Notes under the pieces: model-generated
Seen by the model: the letters and a program-made list of their open reading frames with translations, nothing else
Database searches by the model: none
What the model was told of the DNA's origin: nothing
Position numbers and translations under genes: made by a program
Shown here: one piece after another, positions 25,760-35,069 of the stretch
Position numbering within the stretch: the stretch's first letter is position 1
Layout: each line of letters starts with the position of its first letter
Origin: Aquibacillus albus
GTDB taxonomy: Bacteria; Bacillota; Bacilli; Bacillales; Amphibacillaceae
Assembly (NCBI RefSeq): GCF_016908325.1
Contig: NZ_JAFBDR010000005.1
Coordinates: 124,001 to 188,000 of the forward strand
Direction: 5' to 3'
DNA length: 64,000 nt

Positions 25760-27280
25760 ATGCGTGAAGGATTACAATTAAATTCAGGTAAACAAACAAG
25801 AAGACCAATTGTACTTGCTGCACTTGTTATTTCCATGTTTATGGCAGCAATTGAGGGGACAATCGTTGCAACAGCCATGCCTGACATCGTAGGTGATCTT
25901 GGTGGCTTTTCCGTGTATAGCTGGGTGTTTTCTGCTTTTTTACTGATGCAGGCTGTCACTACCCTCATTTATGGAAAACTTGCCGATCTTTTTGGTAGAA
26001 AACCCATTTTCCTTGTTGGTGTTATTATTTTTTTAGTTGGTTCTATTTTATGTGGACTCGCTACAACAATGACGATGCTGGTAATCTTTCGAATTATCCA
26101 AGGAATAGGTGCAGGAGCTGTACACCCTATTGTAACAACAATCGTAGGGGATATGTACACGATTGAAGAACGCTCTAAAATTCAAGGCTATTTAGCGAGT
26201 GTATGGGGGATTTCATCTGTCATAGGTCCACTTGCAGGAGGATTTATCGTTAATTTTTCTGATTGGAAATGGATCTTTTGGATCAATGTCCCTCTCGGTA
26301 TTCTGGGCATGATTGGCGTTATTTTATTTTTTCACGAGGATGTATCTAAAGAGAAAAAATCCATTGACTATATCGGATCTAGTTTATTTTTTATTTCCAT
26401 TTCAGCCCTTATCGTTGTATTGGTTCAAGGAGGCGCGACATGGCCTTGGATTTCCCCACAAATAATAGGACTTCTTATTCTTTTTATTATTGGATCCTTT
26501 TTGTTCATCTATCAAGAATCAAAAGCAACTTCACCGATGATGCCCTTACACATATGGAAGAACAAATTGATCACAATTGCTAATCTGGCTACCTTGACCT
26601 CTGGGATGATTATAATTGGATTAGCCAGTTTTTTACCAACCTATGTACAAGGGGTAATGGGACATTCTGCGATTGTTGCTGGTTTTACCTTGTGTACACT
26701 ATCGATCGGTTGGCCAATTTCTGCAACAATAGCAGGACATCTTGTGCTAAAGATCGGCTTCCGGACTACAGCCATTCTAGGTGGTACCGCCTTATTAATA
26801 GGTGGAACATTGTTTCTTTTTCTTGATCCAAGCAAAGGACCTCTATACGCTGGATTTAGTTCTTTTGTTGTCGGTATCGGGATGGGTCTTTCTAGTACAA
26901 CCTTTATCGTATCGATCCAAAGCAGTGTTGATTGGGAAATGCGAGGAGTTGCTACTTCCTTAAACATGTTTATGCGAATTATCGGAAGTGCCTTAGGTGC
27001 AGCATTCCTTGGTGGAATTTTGAACACGAAAATGAATCAATCGTTGTCTGAAACAGGAGATGATTTGAACGAAGAATTTTCGATTAGTAGTACAGATATA
27101 TTATTAGACGAAGAGATGCGGAGTCAATTTTCGGAACAAAGTCTTTCCCTTATACAGGATTCCTTAACAAATGGATTACATGCCGTTTATGTTGGGGTAT
27201 TCATAATAGCATTCATTTCTTTTCTACTAACTTTACTCTATCCCAAAGTTGAGAAAGGTAATAAAAGAGCTCAGAGGTAA
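25760..27280 (+). CDS. MFS multidrug efflux transporter, DHA2 (14-segment) type
   Basis: The 506-residue membrane protein has about 14 hydrophobic segments. MFS motif A is GKLADLFGRKP near 73-83, and the segment-5 motif GPLAGGFIV is near 156. The acidic IEGTIVATAMPDI in segment 1 is typical of DHA2 drug/H+ antiporters such as Mdr and QacA relatives. It probably exports cationic or amphipathic drugs. No TetR or MarR regulator lies beside it. The start has a GAAGG site 8 bases upstream. Confidence 0.8.
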   Translation: MREGLQLNSGKQTRRPIVLAALVISMFMAAIEGTIVATAMPDIVGDLGGFSVYSWVFSAFLLMQAVTTLIYGKLADLFGRKPIFLVGVIIFLVGSILCGLATTMTMLVIFRIIQGIGAGAVHPIVTTIVGDMYTIEERSKIQGYLASVWGISSVIGPLAGGFIVNFSDWKWIFWINVPLGILGMIGVILFFHEDVSKEKKSIDYIGSSLFFISISALIVVLVQGGATWPWISPQIIGLLILFIIGSFLFIYQESKATSPMMPLHIWKNKLITIANLATLTSGMIIIGLASFLPTYVQGVMGHSAIVAGFTLCTLSIGWPISATIAGHLVLKIGFRTTAILGGTALLIGGTLFLFLDPSKGPLYAGFSSFVVGIGMGLSSTTFIVSIQSSVDWEMRGVATSLNMFMRIIGSALGAAFLGGILNTKMNQSLSETGDDLNEEFSISSTDILLDEEMRSQFSEQSLSLIQDSLTNGLHAVYVGVFIIAFISFLLTLLYPKVEKGNKRAQR

Positions 27281-27314
27281 CAGTAGCTTGTACTACCTCT
27301 CTGAGCTTTTTCTT
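27264..27314 (+). terminator. Terminator overlapping end of MFS gene
   Basis: AGCTCAG-AGGTA pairs with TACCT-CT-CTGAGCT, with one small bulge, followed by a T run. The stem includes the stop codon. Confidence 0.8.
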
Positions 27315-27378
27315 TTTTCGAAAACACCACATATAAGGCTTTGTGCGACATCTCATCTTCTTAATTTCTATTTTGCGC

Positions 27379-27401
27379 GTCGCACGAGGGCTTCGTGCGA
27401 C
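27379..27401. other. GC-rich perfect hairpin
   Basis: GTCGCACGA and its complement form a 9-bp stem with a 5-base loop. GTGCGAC also occurs just upstream near 27341-27347. The local GC content is far above the surroundings. No T run makes it an obvious terminator. Confidence 0.6.
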
Positions 27402-27456
27402 ACAATCTATCATGGTGAATGCAAAAAAGTTTCCCTCAAAAAAGGACAACTCTTTA

Positions 27457-28584
27457 TTATGATAGAACTATTCTACTTTTCAACAGGGATAATGCATCTT
27501 CCAATTCTTCCTTGGTCGTATATCTACCAATACTAAATCGAATCGCACCTTTTCCGACATGCTCAGAAACCCCCATTGCTTTTAAAACAGAAGAGAGTTC
27601 GACGTTACCAGAATGACAAGCTGATCCAGTAGAGGCTGCAAGTTCAGGTACTTTTTCTAAAATTTTCTCCCCTTCTACCCCAACAAAACTAACACTCAAC
27701 GTATTTGGTAAACAATCATCCAGCTCTGTATTTAATACGATGCTATCTCCATAAATTACTTTCAGTTGCTCCCAAAAATAGTTTCGAAGGGCAGCAAGTT
27801 TGTTTTGAGTCGCTAACTTCTTTTCTGCTAATTCACATGCTTTTCCTAATCCAACAATATAAGGAGTATTCTCTGTTCCAGCTCTTCTCCCATCTTCATG
27901 GCCTGCACCGTGAATGAAAGAAGTAATAGGAGTTCCTTTCCTTATATACAATGCTCCAATCCCTTTTGGTGCATAAAGCTTATGTCCCGCAATAGATAAT
28001 AAATCCACACCAAGTTCGTTTACGTTAACAGGAATTTTGCCCATCGATTGTGCAGCATCCGTATGAAAAACAATTCCGTGTTTTTTTGCGATATTACCGA
28101 TGTCTTTGATTGGTTGTATCGTACCTACCTCGTTATTCGCATGCATAACTGTAATTAAAATAGTACTTTCCGTTATCTCTTTTTCTATTTGTGCTGGGTT
28201 TACTTTTCCATATTGATCGACATCTACGTAGCTTACCTTTGCACCAATAGATTCCAAATATTCACAAGGTGATATAATTGCAGGATGCTCTATTTTCGAA
28301 GTTATCACATGATTACCCTTACTACGTAAAGCTTCATACAACCCTTTTAGCGCTTGATTGTTCGACTCGCTTCCTCCACTTGTGAAAATAACTTCATCGG
28401 AATCGCACCCTATTAAACGAGCAACTTGACTTCTAGCTTTATATATCGCCTCTTTTGCCTCGCTACTAGCCCAATGAGAAGAGGATGGGTTACCGAATTG
28501 ATTCATAAAGTACGGTTCCATCGCTGCAAAAACTTCCGGACTAATGGGTGTACTTGCATTGTAATCCAAATAAATTTTTTTCAA
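27457..28584 (-). CDS. Cysteine desulfurase (IscS/NifS-like)
   Basis: This PLP enzyme takes sulfur from cysteine for Fe-S clusters or thiolated tRNA. DYNASTP opens the protein, the PLP-binding His is in VMHANNEVG, HTDAAQ is present, and the Lys is in AGHKLYAPKG near 201. The active Cys lies in STGSACHSG near 324. Length is 375 residues, normal for group I enzymes. Partner genes (iscU, thiI, mnmA, nadB) are absent nearby, so its specific sulfur acceptor is unknown. Confidence 0.88.
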   Translation of the reverse strand: MKKIYLDYNASTPISPEVFAAMEPYFMNQFGNPSSSHWASSEAKEAIYKARSQVARLIGCDSDEVIFTSGGSESNNQALKGLYEALRSKGNHVITSKIEHPAIISPCEYLESIGAKVSYVDVDQYGKVNPAQIEKEITESTILITVMHANNEVGTIQPIKDIGNIAKKHGIVFHTDAAQSMGKIPVNVNELGVDLLSIAGHKLYAPKGIGALYIRKGTPITSFIHGAGHEDGRRAGTENTPYIVGLGKACELAEKKLATQNKLAALRNYFWEQLKVIYGDSIVLNTELDDCLPNTLSVSFVGVEGEKILEKVPELAASTGSACHSGNVELSSVLKAMGVSEHVGKGAIRFSIGRYTTKEELEDALSLLKSRIVLS

Positions 28585-28710
28585 TACAAACGCTCCCTTT
28601 CACACCAATTTTAATAAATTAATTAGTAAATTCCCAACAAAATCCCTCTCATTTTAAGCGCTTTAACAGTACAAGCTACGGAACACCCAGCTTCTCCCTT
28701 CTGCTTCCAA

Positions 28711-29622
28711 CTACATGATTAAATTAGCGATAATCCACATGAGAACAAAGCTTATGATAATCATTATATTAGAAATAGTCCCTATCAATTTACGATTATA
28801 ATTAAATTCAGCAGCGTAAGGTAATGCAGAAATAGCCGTAGGTAAAATCAAACTAATTAGTACTGTATATTTAAACATATCATCATAAGGCAAGAGGAAG
28901 AACAAGACTAATCCAATCGCTAAACCTACAAGGTATCTTACTCCCAAATACTTTAAGACTAGTTTTCTATCACTTTTTTCAAACGTAAAACTCAAATAGA
29001 TTCCTAGTAAAAGTAAAGATAGCGGCATATTAGCCTTGGATACAATGCTAGAAACATCCACTACAATATTGGGTAACTGCCAACCAATAATATTTAAGGT
29101 GCATACACCAATATAAGTCATAAACGGAATGGATTTTGACATTTTTAAGGGAATAGTTTTTACGTTTAATGTAGCTTGTCCACTAGAATAATAACTACCA
29201 ATAAAATAGGATAGCCCAAAAATAACAAACGCATTTCCTACATCCAGCATACCAAAATGCTGAATTCCTTCTTGTCCCCAAATACCTTCTACTAAGGGAT
29301 AAGCAAATAGTCCAATATTAAAGCCTGGCATCATCATTACTAGCATACCCTTTGTTTGTCTGCTTTCTTTTCTAAATACAAACAGGCCAATGAAACAAAT
29401 AAAAAATCCATAAACTAATCCAATAATGATCAATACAAATAAGGACGGTTTAAATTGAAAATCACTAAACGTATAGATAAGTAATGCAGGGAGAGTAACA
29501 TTAAAAATGATTCTTGCTATACTATCTCCGTCTTTTTGCTTAAAAATATGTGCCCGCTTCAAAATATATCCAATTGCAATAATCATAACAGAATATAAAA
29601 ACTGATAATTAAAACTATCCAA
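28711..29622 (-). CDS. AEC-family transporter (auxin efflux carrier-like)
   Basis: The product has 303 residues and about 10 membrane segments. It has the inverted-repeat arrangement of AEC proteins: IIFNVTLPALLIYTF near residues 38-52 and SLILPTAISALPYAAEF near 255. Bacterial members export malate or other organic acids; the substrate is unknown here. It precedes the desulfurase gene on the same strand with a gap of about 126 bases, so it is probably independent. Confidence 0.8.
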   Translation of the reverse strand: MDSFNYQFLYSVMIIAIGYILKRAHIFKQKDGDSIARIIFNVTLPALLIYTFSDFQFKPSLFVLIIIGLVYGFFICFIGLFVFRKESRQTKGMLVMMMPGFNIGLFAYPLVEGIWGQEGIQHFGMLDVGNAFVIFGLSYFIGSYYSSGQATLNVKTIPLKMSKSIPFMTYIGVCTLNIIGWQLPNIVVDVSSIVSKANMPLSLLLLGIYLSFTFEKSDRKLVLKYLGVRYLVGLAIGLVLFFLLPYDDMFKYTVLISLILPTAISALPYAAEFNYNRKLIGTISNIMIIISFVLMWIIANLIM

Positions 29623-29836
29623 CTGACATTTCCCCTATTTTATTCATGATTGGATTTTCATTCTCTTCCGTTTAGAGGAATGAAACATAATAATTTACTA
29701 TAACACAATTGGTTGTAAGCAAAAAGGAAGCAGCCAGTACATTCCGTTTCCTATGTATTTTCGATGAAAATACAGGCAAATATAAGAACGTTCATGATAG
29801 ACTTAGAGAAGATTATAATTTGATAAGGAGATTACT

Positions 29837-30706
29837 ATGAAATTAATTGCTACAGATTTAGACGGAACATTATTAAACGAAAACCATATGATAAGCTCAG
29901 AAAATGCGAAGGCAATTGAAAAAGCACAAGAACTAGGTATTCAAATCGTTGTTGCAACAGGGAGATCCTATAGTTCAGCACGAATACCTATGGAAAAAAT
30001 GGGGTTAACCTGCCCAATTATTTGTTTAAATGGGGCACAAGTGTATATGTCAAACAAAGAATTGATCAGGAATGTTCCTTTAAGCAAAGAAGTTGCACTG
30101 CAAATTCACAATGCCTGTCAAAAACAAGGGATTTATTTTGAGCTCTTTACAAACAAAGGTGTATTTTCAGATAGTAGAGAGAACTTCATTCAAGTCATGG
30201 TAGACATCATGACGTCAGCGAATCCAGACTTAAGTAAGGAAGATGTAAGGTCCCGTGCAGAAATGCGATTCCAGGATGAGAGAGTCGAAATCGTTGAAGA
30301 TTATAATGCTATATTTCAACAGGAGGATCTTGACATCTATAAATTTTTAGCGTTTTCAGTTAAGGATGAAAAACTAGAGTCTGTGAAAGCGGATCTTATA
30401 GATGATTCAGAAGTAGCTATCACCTCTTCGGGTTTTGATAACCTTGAATTTAATCACCCAAAAGCCCAAAAAGGAATAGCACTAGAGTTTTTATCCAATA
30501 AACTTAGTATAGACATGAAAGATGTTATGGCCATTGGTGATAATTATAATGACGTATCGATGTTAAAGGCAGCTGGACGAGGAGTAGCAATGGGAAATGC
30601 CGACGATGAAATTAAACAGCTTTGTGATGTTAGTACGAAATCAAATAAAGAAGATGGAGTGGCTTACGCGATTGAGAAAATGTTGAAGGATAGACAAATG
30701 ATTTAA
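29837..30706 (+). CDS. Cof-type HAD phosphatase
   Basis: This 289-residue haloacid dehalogenase superfamily enzyme (class IIB, Cof/YkrA-like) removes phosphate from sugar phosphates or flavin and pyridoxal phosphates. The nucleophile Asp7 and general acid Asp9 are in TDLDGTLL, and the Mg site is GDNYNDVSML near 243. An AAGGAG site precedes the ATG by 7 bases. A related enzyme is encoded 1 kb away, with ktrC between them. Confidence 0.85.
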   Translation: MKLIATDLDGTLLNENHMISSENAKAIEKAQELGIQIVVATGRSYSSARIPMEKMGLTCPIICLNGAQVYMSNKELIRNVPLSKEVALQIHNACQKQGIYFELFTNKGVFSDSRENFIQVMVDIMTSANPDLSKEDVRSRAEMRFQDERVEIVEDYNAIFQQEDLDIYKFLAFSVKDEKLESVKADLIDDSEVAITSSGFDNLEFNHPKAQKGIALEFLSNKLSIDMKDVMAIGDNYNDVSMLKAAGRGVAMGNADDEIKQLCDVSTKSNKEDGVAYAIEKMLKDRQMI

Positions 30707-30713
30707 AGAAAAG

Positions 30714-30749
30714 AGGCTGTCCCAAAAGCAAAGGGGCAGCCTTTTCTCT
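30714..30749 (+). terminator. Terminator of HAD gene
   Basis: AGGCTGTCCC pairs with GGGGCAGCCT (one G-U pair) around a 9-base loop, followed by T-rich DNA. Confidence 0.8.
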
Positions 30750-30857
30750 TTCTAAGTATAATTTTTACTATGACAATAAAAAAACTTCTGTTGCTTTCTT
30801 ATGTTAGCGACAGTTCTTCTCAATTCGTACAATAAGCATCTAATACTTTTCATAAAC

Positions 30858-31526
30858 CTAAACCCGCTTTTCTTCAAATTCCGCTATATCACTATTTTTG
30901 CCAATTGTTACAATAATATCACCTTGTTTTAAAGTTACATCCATCGATGGTGTGATGATAATATTTTCATTATTTTTCTTAACAGCAACGATAGAACAGT
31001 GAAAATTATCACGAATATCAAGGTCCATTAATTTTTTCCCAGCAAGCTTTTTACTAACAACTAATTCTACAATACTATACTCCCTGGACAATTCAATATA
31101 ATCTGTTACTGCATCATTCCCTATATGATGGGCTATTCTTCTAGCCATGTCTCTTTCTGGGTGGATAACACGATCTGCTCCGATTTTTTCTAAAACTTTT
31201 TCATGATATTCATTTCTTGCTTTCACCCATACTTGTTTAATCCCCATTTCTTTTAAAACCAATGTAATTAATATACTTGACTGAATATCTTCGCCGATGC
31301 TAACGACCACATAGTCGAAATTGCGAATTCCCATTGATTTTAGTGCTTCCTCATCTGTAGCATCTAGTTCAACTGCATCAGAGACGATTGTATTAAATTC
31401 TTGTACTCTTTCTATATCCTTGTCAATTGCCATCACTTGAACACCAGAGCTCGTTAACTCCCTACATAGACTTCCACCAAAGCGACCTAATCCTATGACA
31501 GCAAAATCTTTTTTTGGATGTTTCAC
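30858..31526 (-). CDS. ktrC: KtrC/KtrA-type potassium uptake regulatory subunit
   Basis: KtrC is the cytosolic RCK ring subunit that gates Ktr potassium transport, binding ATP/ADP in the N domain and cyclic di-AMP in the C domain. GLGRFGGSL starts the Rossmann fold, HPERDMARRIAHHI lies at the domain junction, and an RCK_C domain ends the protein. Length from the GTG at 31526 is 222 residues, like B. subtilis KtrC. That GTG lies 8 bases after AAAGGG, so the open frame up to 31649 is not used. The membrane partner (KtrD/KtrB) is not in the window. Confidence 0.88.
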   Translation of the reverse strand: MKHPKKDFAVIGLGRFGGSLCRELTSSGVQVMAIDKDIERVQEFNTIVSDAVELDATDEEALKSMGIRNFDYVVVSIGEDIQSSILITLVLKEMGIKQVWVKARNEYHEKVLEKIGADRVIHPERDMARRIAHHIGNDAVTDYIELSREYSIVELVVSKKLAGKKLMDLDIRDNFHCSIVAVKKNNENIIITPSMDVTLKQGDIIVTIGKNSDIAEFEEKRV

Positions 31527-31722
31527 AAATATGTCCCTTTCCACTTTTTTTATAGCTTTTCCCATTGAAATATATCTTATAAGTCTTGACTTTACAATGC
31601 ATGGAGTTAATTTCACGTTTGCTACAAACATGTATGCATAAGTTATCAAACTTTATTTTTTCTAACACCTGCTTTTGTGATAAAATTTACCGTAAGTGCA
31701 GACAATGAAAAAGGAGATTCCA

Positions 31723-32505
31723 ATGAACTATAAAATCTTATTTTTAGACATTGATGGAACAATTTTACGAGCAGACCACACGATTGAAGCCTCTACAAAA
31801 GATGCCATCCATCAAGTAAAAGAAAAAGGGATAGAAATTTTTATAGCAACAGGACGACCACTTCATGAAGTATATGATATTGCAGAAGCTTTACATATTG
31901 GTTCCTTTATTGGCTATAATGGTGCCTTAGCAAAATATCAAGACAAAGAAATAGTAAACGAGACAATAGATTCAAGCACGATACATGACTACTTAGCTAC
32001 TGCCAAAAAACATGGACACGAAATGGTGTTATATACAAGCAGCAAAAACACATTCACATCAATGGATGCACCTGTAGTAAAAGAATTTATCAACTATTTT
32101 GACTTGAAAGAAAACGAATGGTTCAGATCAGATGTTATTAATGATATTCTTGGCATCACGATAATGAATGTAAAGGAAAATGAAGCTTCTCTTTACGAGA
32201 CGGAAGACATTTATTTATCTCAAGTAAATGTTGAAGGCCTAAAGCATAGTTATGATGTAATACAAAATCGTGTCAATAAAGGTCGGGCGGTAAATGCAAT
32301 ACTGAAGCTTCTTCAAATACATCCCGATGAAGCCATTGCCTTTGGGGATGGAATGAATGATAAAGAAATGCTGCAAAATGTAGGAGAGAGCTTTGCAATG
32401 GGAAACGGGCATCCTGATCTTTTTCAATACGCAAAGCGAAGAACATCTTCAGTCATGGATTCCGGTATCTTTAATGGATTAAAGTCTATTGGTTTGGTTA
32501 AATAA
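31723..32505 (+). CDS. Cof-type HAD phosphatase, second copy
   Basis: This 260-residue HAD class IIB hydrolase has FLDIDGTIL at the N-terminus and AFGDGMNDKEML near 209. It is divergent from the copy at 29837. The ATG at 31723 follows AAAGGAG by 6 bases; the earlier in-frame ATG at 31705 lacks a site. Its substrate is probably a small phosphorylated metabolite. It is transcribed away from ktrC. Confidence 0.82.
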   Translation: MNYKILFLDIDGTILRADHTIEASTKDAIHQVKEKGIEIFIATGRPLHEVYDIAEALHIGSFIGYNGALAKYQDKEIVNETIDSSTIHDYLATAKKHGHEMVLYTSSKNTFTSMDAPVVKEFINYFDLKENEWFRSDVINDILGITIMNVKENEASLYETEDIYLSQVNVEGLKHSYDVIQNRVNKGRAVNAILKLLQIHPDEAIAFGDGMNDKEMLQNVGESFAMGNGHPDLFQYAKRRTSSVMDSGIFNGLKSIGLVK

Positions 32506-32534
32506 TAAAAATATCACCTTCACATTATGCCAAT

Positions 32535-32571
32535 AAAAAAACCAAAATACGGGGGGTATTTTGGTTTTTTT
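32535..32571. terminator. Strong terminator
   Basis: A 16-bp stem, AAAAAAACCAAAATAC and its complement, with a loop of five G ends in a T run after the second HAD gene. Between 32572 and 32820 I see no gene or clear signal. Confidence 0.9.
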
Positions 32572-32820
32572 ATGCTAGTTTTACGTAGCGGACACCTATT
32601 AAATAAACGGAGAGCAATGAATCGACTTAAGGTATTTGCTGCACCTATAAGTTCATAGTCTTAATTTATCACATGTAACAAAACACATCTTGTTTTTTGT
32701 TAGGTTTTCTTACGTTGTTTTTGAGGTTTTCTATATTATATTTAGTACTTTTATCCATTACTTTTTTTAAAATCTATTCTAGGTTTTGCCTAAATTTTCA
32801 GTCTTAGCCTCTTGTCCCGA

Positions 32821-32847
32821 ACAATACCTACGCTCAATCATACGATA
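32821..32847 (+). promoter_or_regulatory. Putative sigma-K promoter
   Basis: CATACGATA at 32839-32847 matches the sigma-K -10 consensus CATANNNTA. An AC dinucleotide at 32821-32822 sits 16 bases upstream, as expected for the short sigma-K -35. It precedes a YjcZ-like gene, whose relatives are sporulation genes. Confidence 0.6.
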
Positions 32848-32875
32848 TATTAGAAGAAAATGAGGGGGTGTTCTA

Positions 32876-33013
32876 ATGGGCTTCTATGGCGGCTATGGAC
32901 CTGGATACGGCGGGTGTGGCTATGGCTACGGTGCCGGTTATGGTGGAGGCTTTGCCTTGATCGTTGTACTATTCATCTTATTAATTATCGTTGGCGCTTC
33001 TTTCTACTATTAA
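32876..33013 (+). CDS. YjcZ-like small sporulation protein
   Basis: The 45-residue product begins [19 protein letters not shown] and continues in a Gly-Tyr-rich segment to about residue 25. One hydrophobic helix follows ([16 protein letters not shown]) and the protein ends in FYY. This is the arrangement of the YjcZ family of short spore-associated proteins. GAGGGGG lies 8 bases before the ATG. The putative sigma-K promoter suggests mother-cell expression late in sporulation. The 235 bases after it hold no gene. Confidence 0.85.
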   Translation: MGFYGGYGPGYGGCGYGYGAGYGGGFALIVVLFILLIIVGASFYY

Positions 33014-33202
33014 TTCCATTCCATCTCCTAAACTGGCAGAGGGAGTCTTTGACTTCCTCTGGTTTGTATAGACTCCATTTTATAAATGACTCAGTTTCAT
33101 AATACTTAGTTAACGCCATTAGTATACAACAGATAGTTGGATCAAACCTTTTCCAACTGCCTATAACGAGTGTAGAAGTTTTTCTTATACTTCTTTACGT
33201 GT

Positions 33203-33239
33203 AAAAAAACAGGGCACGCTGATACATGCCCTGCTTTTT
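33203..33239 (-). terminator. Terminator of first binding-protein gene
   Basis: CAGGGCA and TGCCCTG form the stem around a 10-base loop; a T run follows on the minus strand. Confidence 0.8.
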
Positions 33240-33248
33240 ATTTTCAAC

Positions 33249-34589
33249 TTATTCTGTAATTACTGATTCAACAGCCTCTTGTGCTTCGTTTAGAGCTTCC
33301 TCAGCTGTTTTCGTTTGTTGTCTTAGAACATTATTCGTTGTGTTTGTATTTAGTTCAGTAGCTACGTCTGGAATATTCTCAGTAATATTTACAGCGTTGA
33401 TTTCGTCTTTGATTTCGATTAGAGTATCAAAGATATCTGTTCCAAAGTATTGGAAAAACTTATTGTCTTCCATAACTTCTTCACTTTCCCACACATCAGT
33501 ACGTGGAGGATCGAAACCAAGTACTTGCCATAGCTTTACGTTTGCTTCTTTAGATAGCTTAGCAAATGCTAAGAAGTCTTGAGCAAGCTGTGCATGTTCT
33601 GTTTGATTTGTTACTACTGTACCAGTACCACCCATACCAGCTGAGCGATTGCCGCCTTCTTCCCATGCAGGCAATGGACGAACTGCCATTTTACCTTTAA
33701 GATCTGGCATGTAGTCAGTGAAACGTCCCATGTACCACATTGGCATAAAGATCGAAGCAAACTGACCTTCATTCATTGCTGCATAGAACTCCTCTGCGTG
33801 CGGCTGTCCACCTGGAGTTATTTCAGCAACTTCATGTACATAAACCATATCGTGCAAGAATTGAAGTGTGTCAATATTTTCTGGTGCATTTAGAGTTAGA
33901 TTTCCTTCTGCATCAAACCAGTCAGAGTCACGTTGGCTAATTAACTGCCACCATGTTAAATAATCATCTGTAGAAACTGCAGTCATCTTCGCATCTGTGT
34001 TCGCAGTTACTTGCTTACCTGCCTCTACATAATCATCCCATGTTTGTATAGAATCAATATCTACACCAGCAGCATCCATAATTTCTTGGTTATAGTACAT
34101 AACAGATGCCCCTACGTGTGTTGGCATACCGTAATAGTTACCTTCTTTTGAGTAAATATCAAAACGTGCTTTAACAAAATTATCAATCTCTGGTTCAACG
34201 TAATCATTCATTGGCAACATTTGTGGTTGCCCTTGTAAGAAGTTCGGGAAACGACTTACTTCAATGTCTGCTATATCTGGAGCACCTGTGCCAGATTGTA
34301 AAGCTAACAATAAGTTATTGTGCATTTGATCATAAGGATATGTTTCAGCAACTAGTTTAATTGGACGATCAGGATTAGCTTCATTCCAACGTGGAACTGC
34401 ATCTTTAAAGAAATCCATGTGTAATTCCACAAATGTCCAATACGTTAATTCTGTAGCATTCTCTTCTTCGCCACCAATAACCTCAGACTGTTCTGCATCT
34501 CCACCGGCGTTTTCTCCGCCTCCCCCACATGCTATTAAAACGAGTGCCATGAAGCCAAACAATAATACTAAAAGACTTTTTCTATTCAT
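33249..34589 (-). CDS. Sugar ABC transporter substrate-binding lipoprotein (AraN-like), copy 1
   Basis: This extracellular lipoprotein captures sugars or oligosaccharides for an ABC importer. The signal peptide ends in LIAC, giving a lipid-anchored Cys21, followed by a Gly/acid-rich linker. The mature part is of the family-1 sugar-binding type: ELTYWTFVE, YPYDQMHNNLLLALQSG, MPMWYMGRFTDYMPDLKGK and GMGGTGTVVTNQT. It resembles the arabino-oligosaccharide binder AraN. Length is 446 residues. It is monocistronic with no permease or ATPase beside it. A close paralogue lies 480 bases upstream. Confidence 0.85.
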   Translation of the reverse strand: MNRKSLLVLLFGFMALVLIACGGGGENAGGDAEQSEVIGGEEENATELTYWTFVELHMDFFKDAVPRWNEANPDRPIKLVAETYPYDQMHNNLLLALQSGTGAPDIADIEVSRFPNFLQGQPQMLPMNDYVEPEIDNFVKARFDIYSKEGNYYGMPTHVGASVMYYNQEIMDAAGVDIDSIQTWDDYVEAGKQVTANTDAKMTAVSTDDYLTWWQLISQRDSDWFDAEGNLTLNAPENIDTLQFLHDMVYVHEVAEITPGGQPHAEEFYAAMNEGQFASIFMPMWYMGRFTDYMPDLKGKMAVRPLPAWEEGGNRSAGMGGTGTVVTNQTEHAQLAQDFLAFAKLSKEANVKLWQVLGFDPPRTDVWESEEVMEDNKFFQYFGTDIFDTLIEIKDEINAVNITENIPDVATELNTNTTNNVLRQQTKTAEEALNEAQEAVESVITE

Positions 34590-34622
34590 TATCTCTAACC
34601 CCCTTGTTTAATTTAAGGTCTA

Positions 34623-34709
34623 ATAAAGCGCTTACACAAATCACAAAAAATTATTTTCTAATTTCAAGTAACCCCCCCCTAAATAAGAACCCTTTCGAAA
34701 CCGCTTACA
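34623..34709 (-). promoter_or_regulatory. Two cre-like sites before binding-protein copy 1
   Basis: On the minus strand, TGTAAGCGCTTTAT (34623-34636) and TGTAAGCGGTTTCG (34696-34709) match the CcpA core closely, with starts 73 bases apart. The near site lies in the leader. A run of eight C lies at 34671-34678. The rest of 34590-35017 is AT-rich without a gene; the promoter boxes are not certain. Confidence 0.7.
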
Positions 34710-35017
34710 CAATGTGCAAAAAAGTTGTTTAAGTAGAGTATCTTAATTAAAGGTAAGTTTTTCACAAAAAACAATTTCTTAAATGTTTAGATCATTTGTA
34801 ACCGCTTTATTAACTATAATTTAGCATTAAAGATTAATAACGTCAACATATTTTTTAATAATTTTTTTAAAGTTATTGACGACTTTAATGATATTTTCAT
34901 ATTGTCGTATGCATATCTTTAAATATATTGTTTGCACTTATTTATTTAAATCATACTAAAATAATAGAGGTCATTTAATTTAAACCAATGACAACTTTCA
35001 TCTATTATACGCTAAAC

Positions 35018-35056
35018 AAAAAAACTTGTTGGAAAAATATTTCCCAACAAGTTTTT
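35018..35056. terminator. Terminator of second binding-protein gene
   Basis: AAAAACTTGTTGG and its complement form a 13-bp stem with an 11-base loop and T runs on both sides. Confidence 0.88.
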
Positions 35057-35069
35057 ATCAGCTAACATT

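Noticed and set aside
29791-29819. Promoter TTCATG and TATAAT before the first HAD gene
   Set aside because: The transcript start would fall within the ribosome site, so this spacing cannot work for a normal leader.
31527-31649. N-terminal extension of KtrC
   Set aside because: The extra 41 residues have no match in the family, and the GTG at 31526 has a good ribosome site and gives the standard length.
32860-33102. 80-codon frame starting before the small spore gene
   Set aside because: It is in another frame with an Arg/Trp-rich product; the 45-residue frame has the better ribosome site and a known family pattern.
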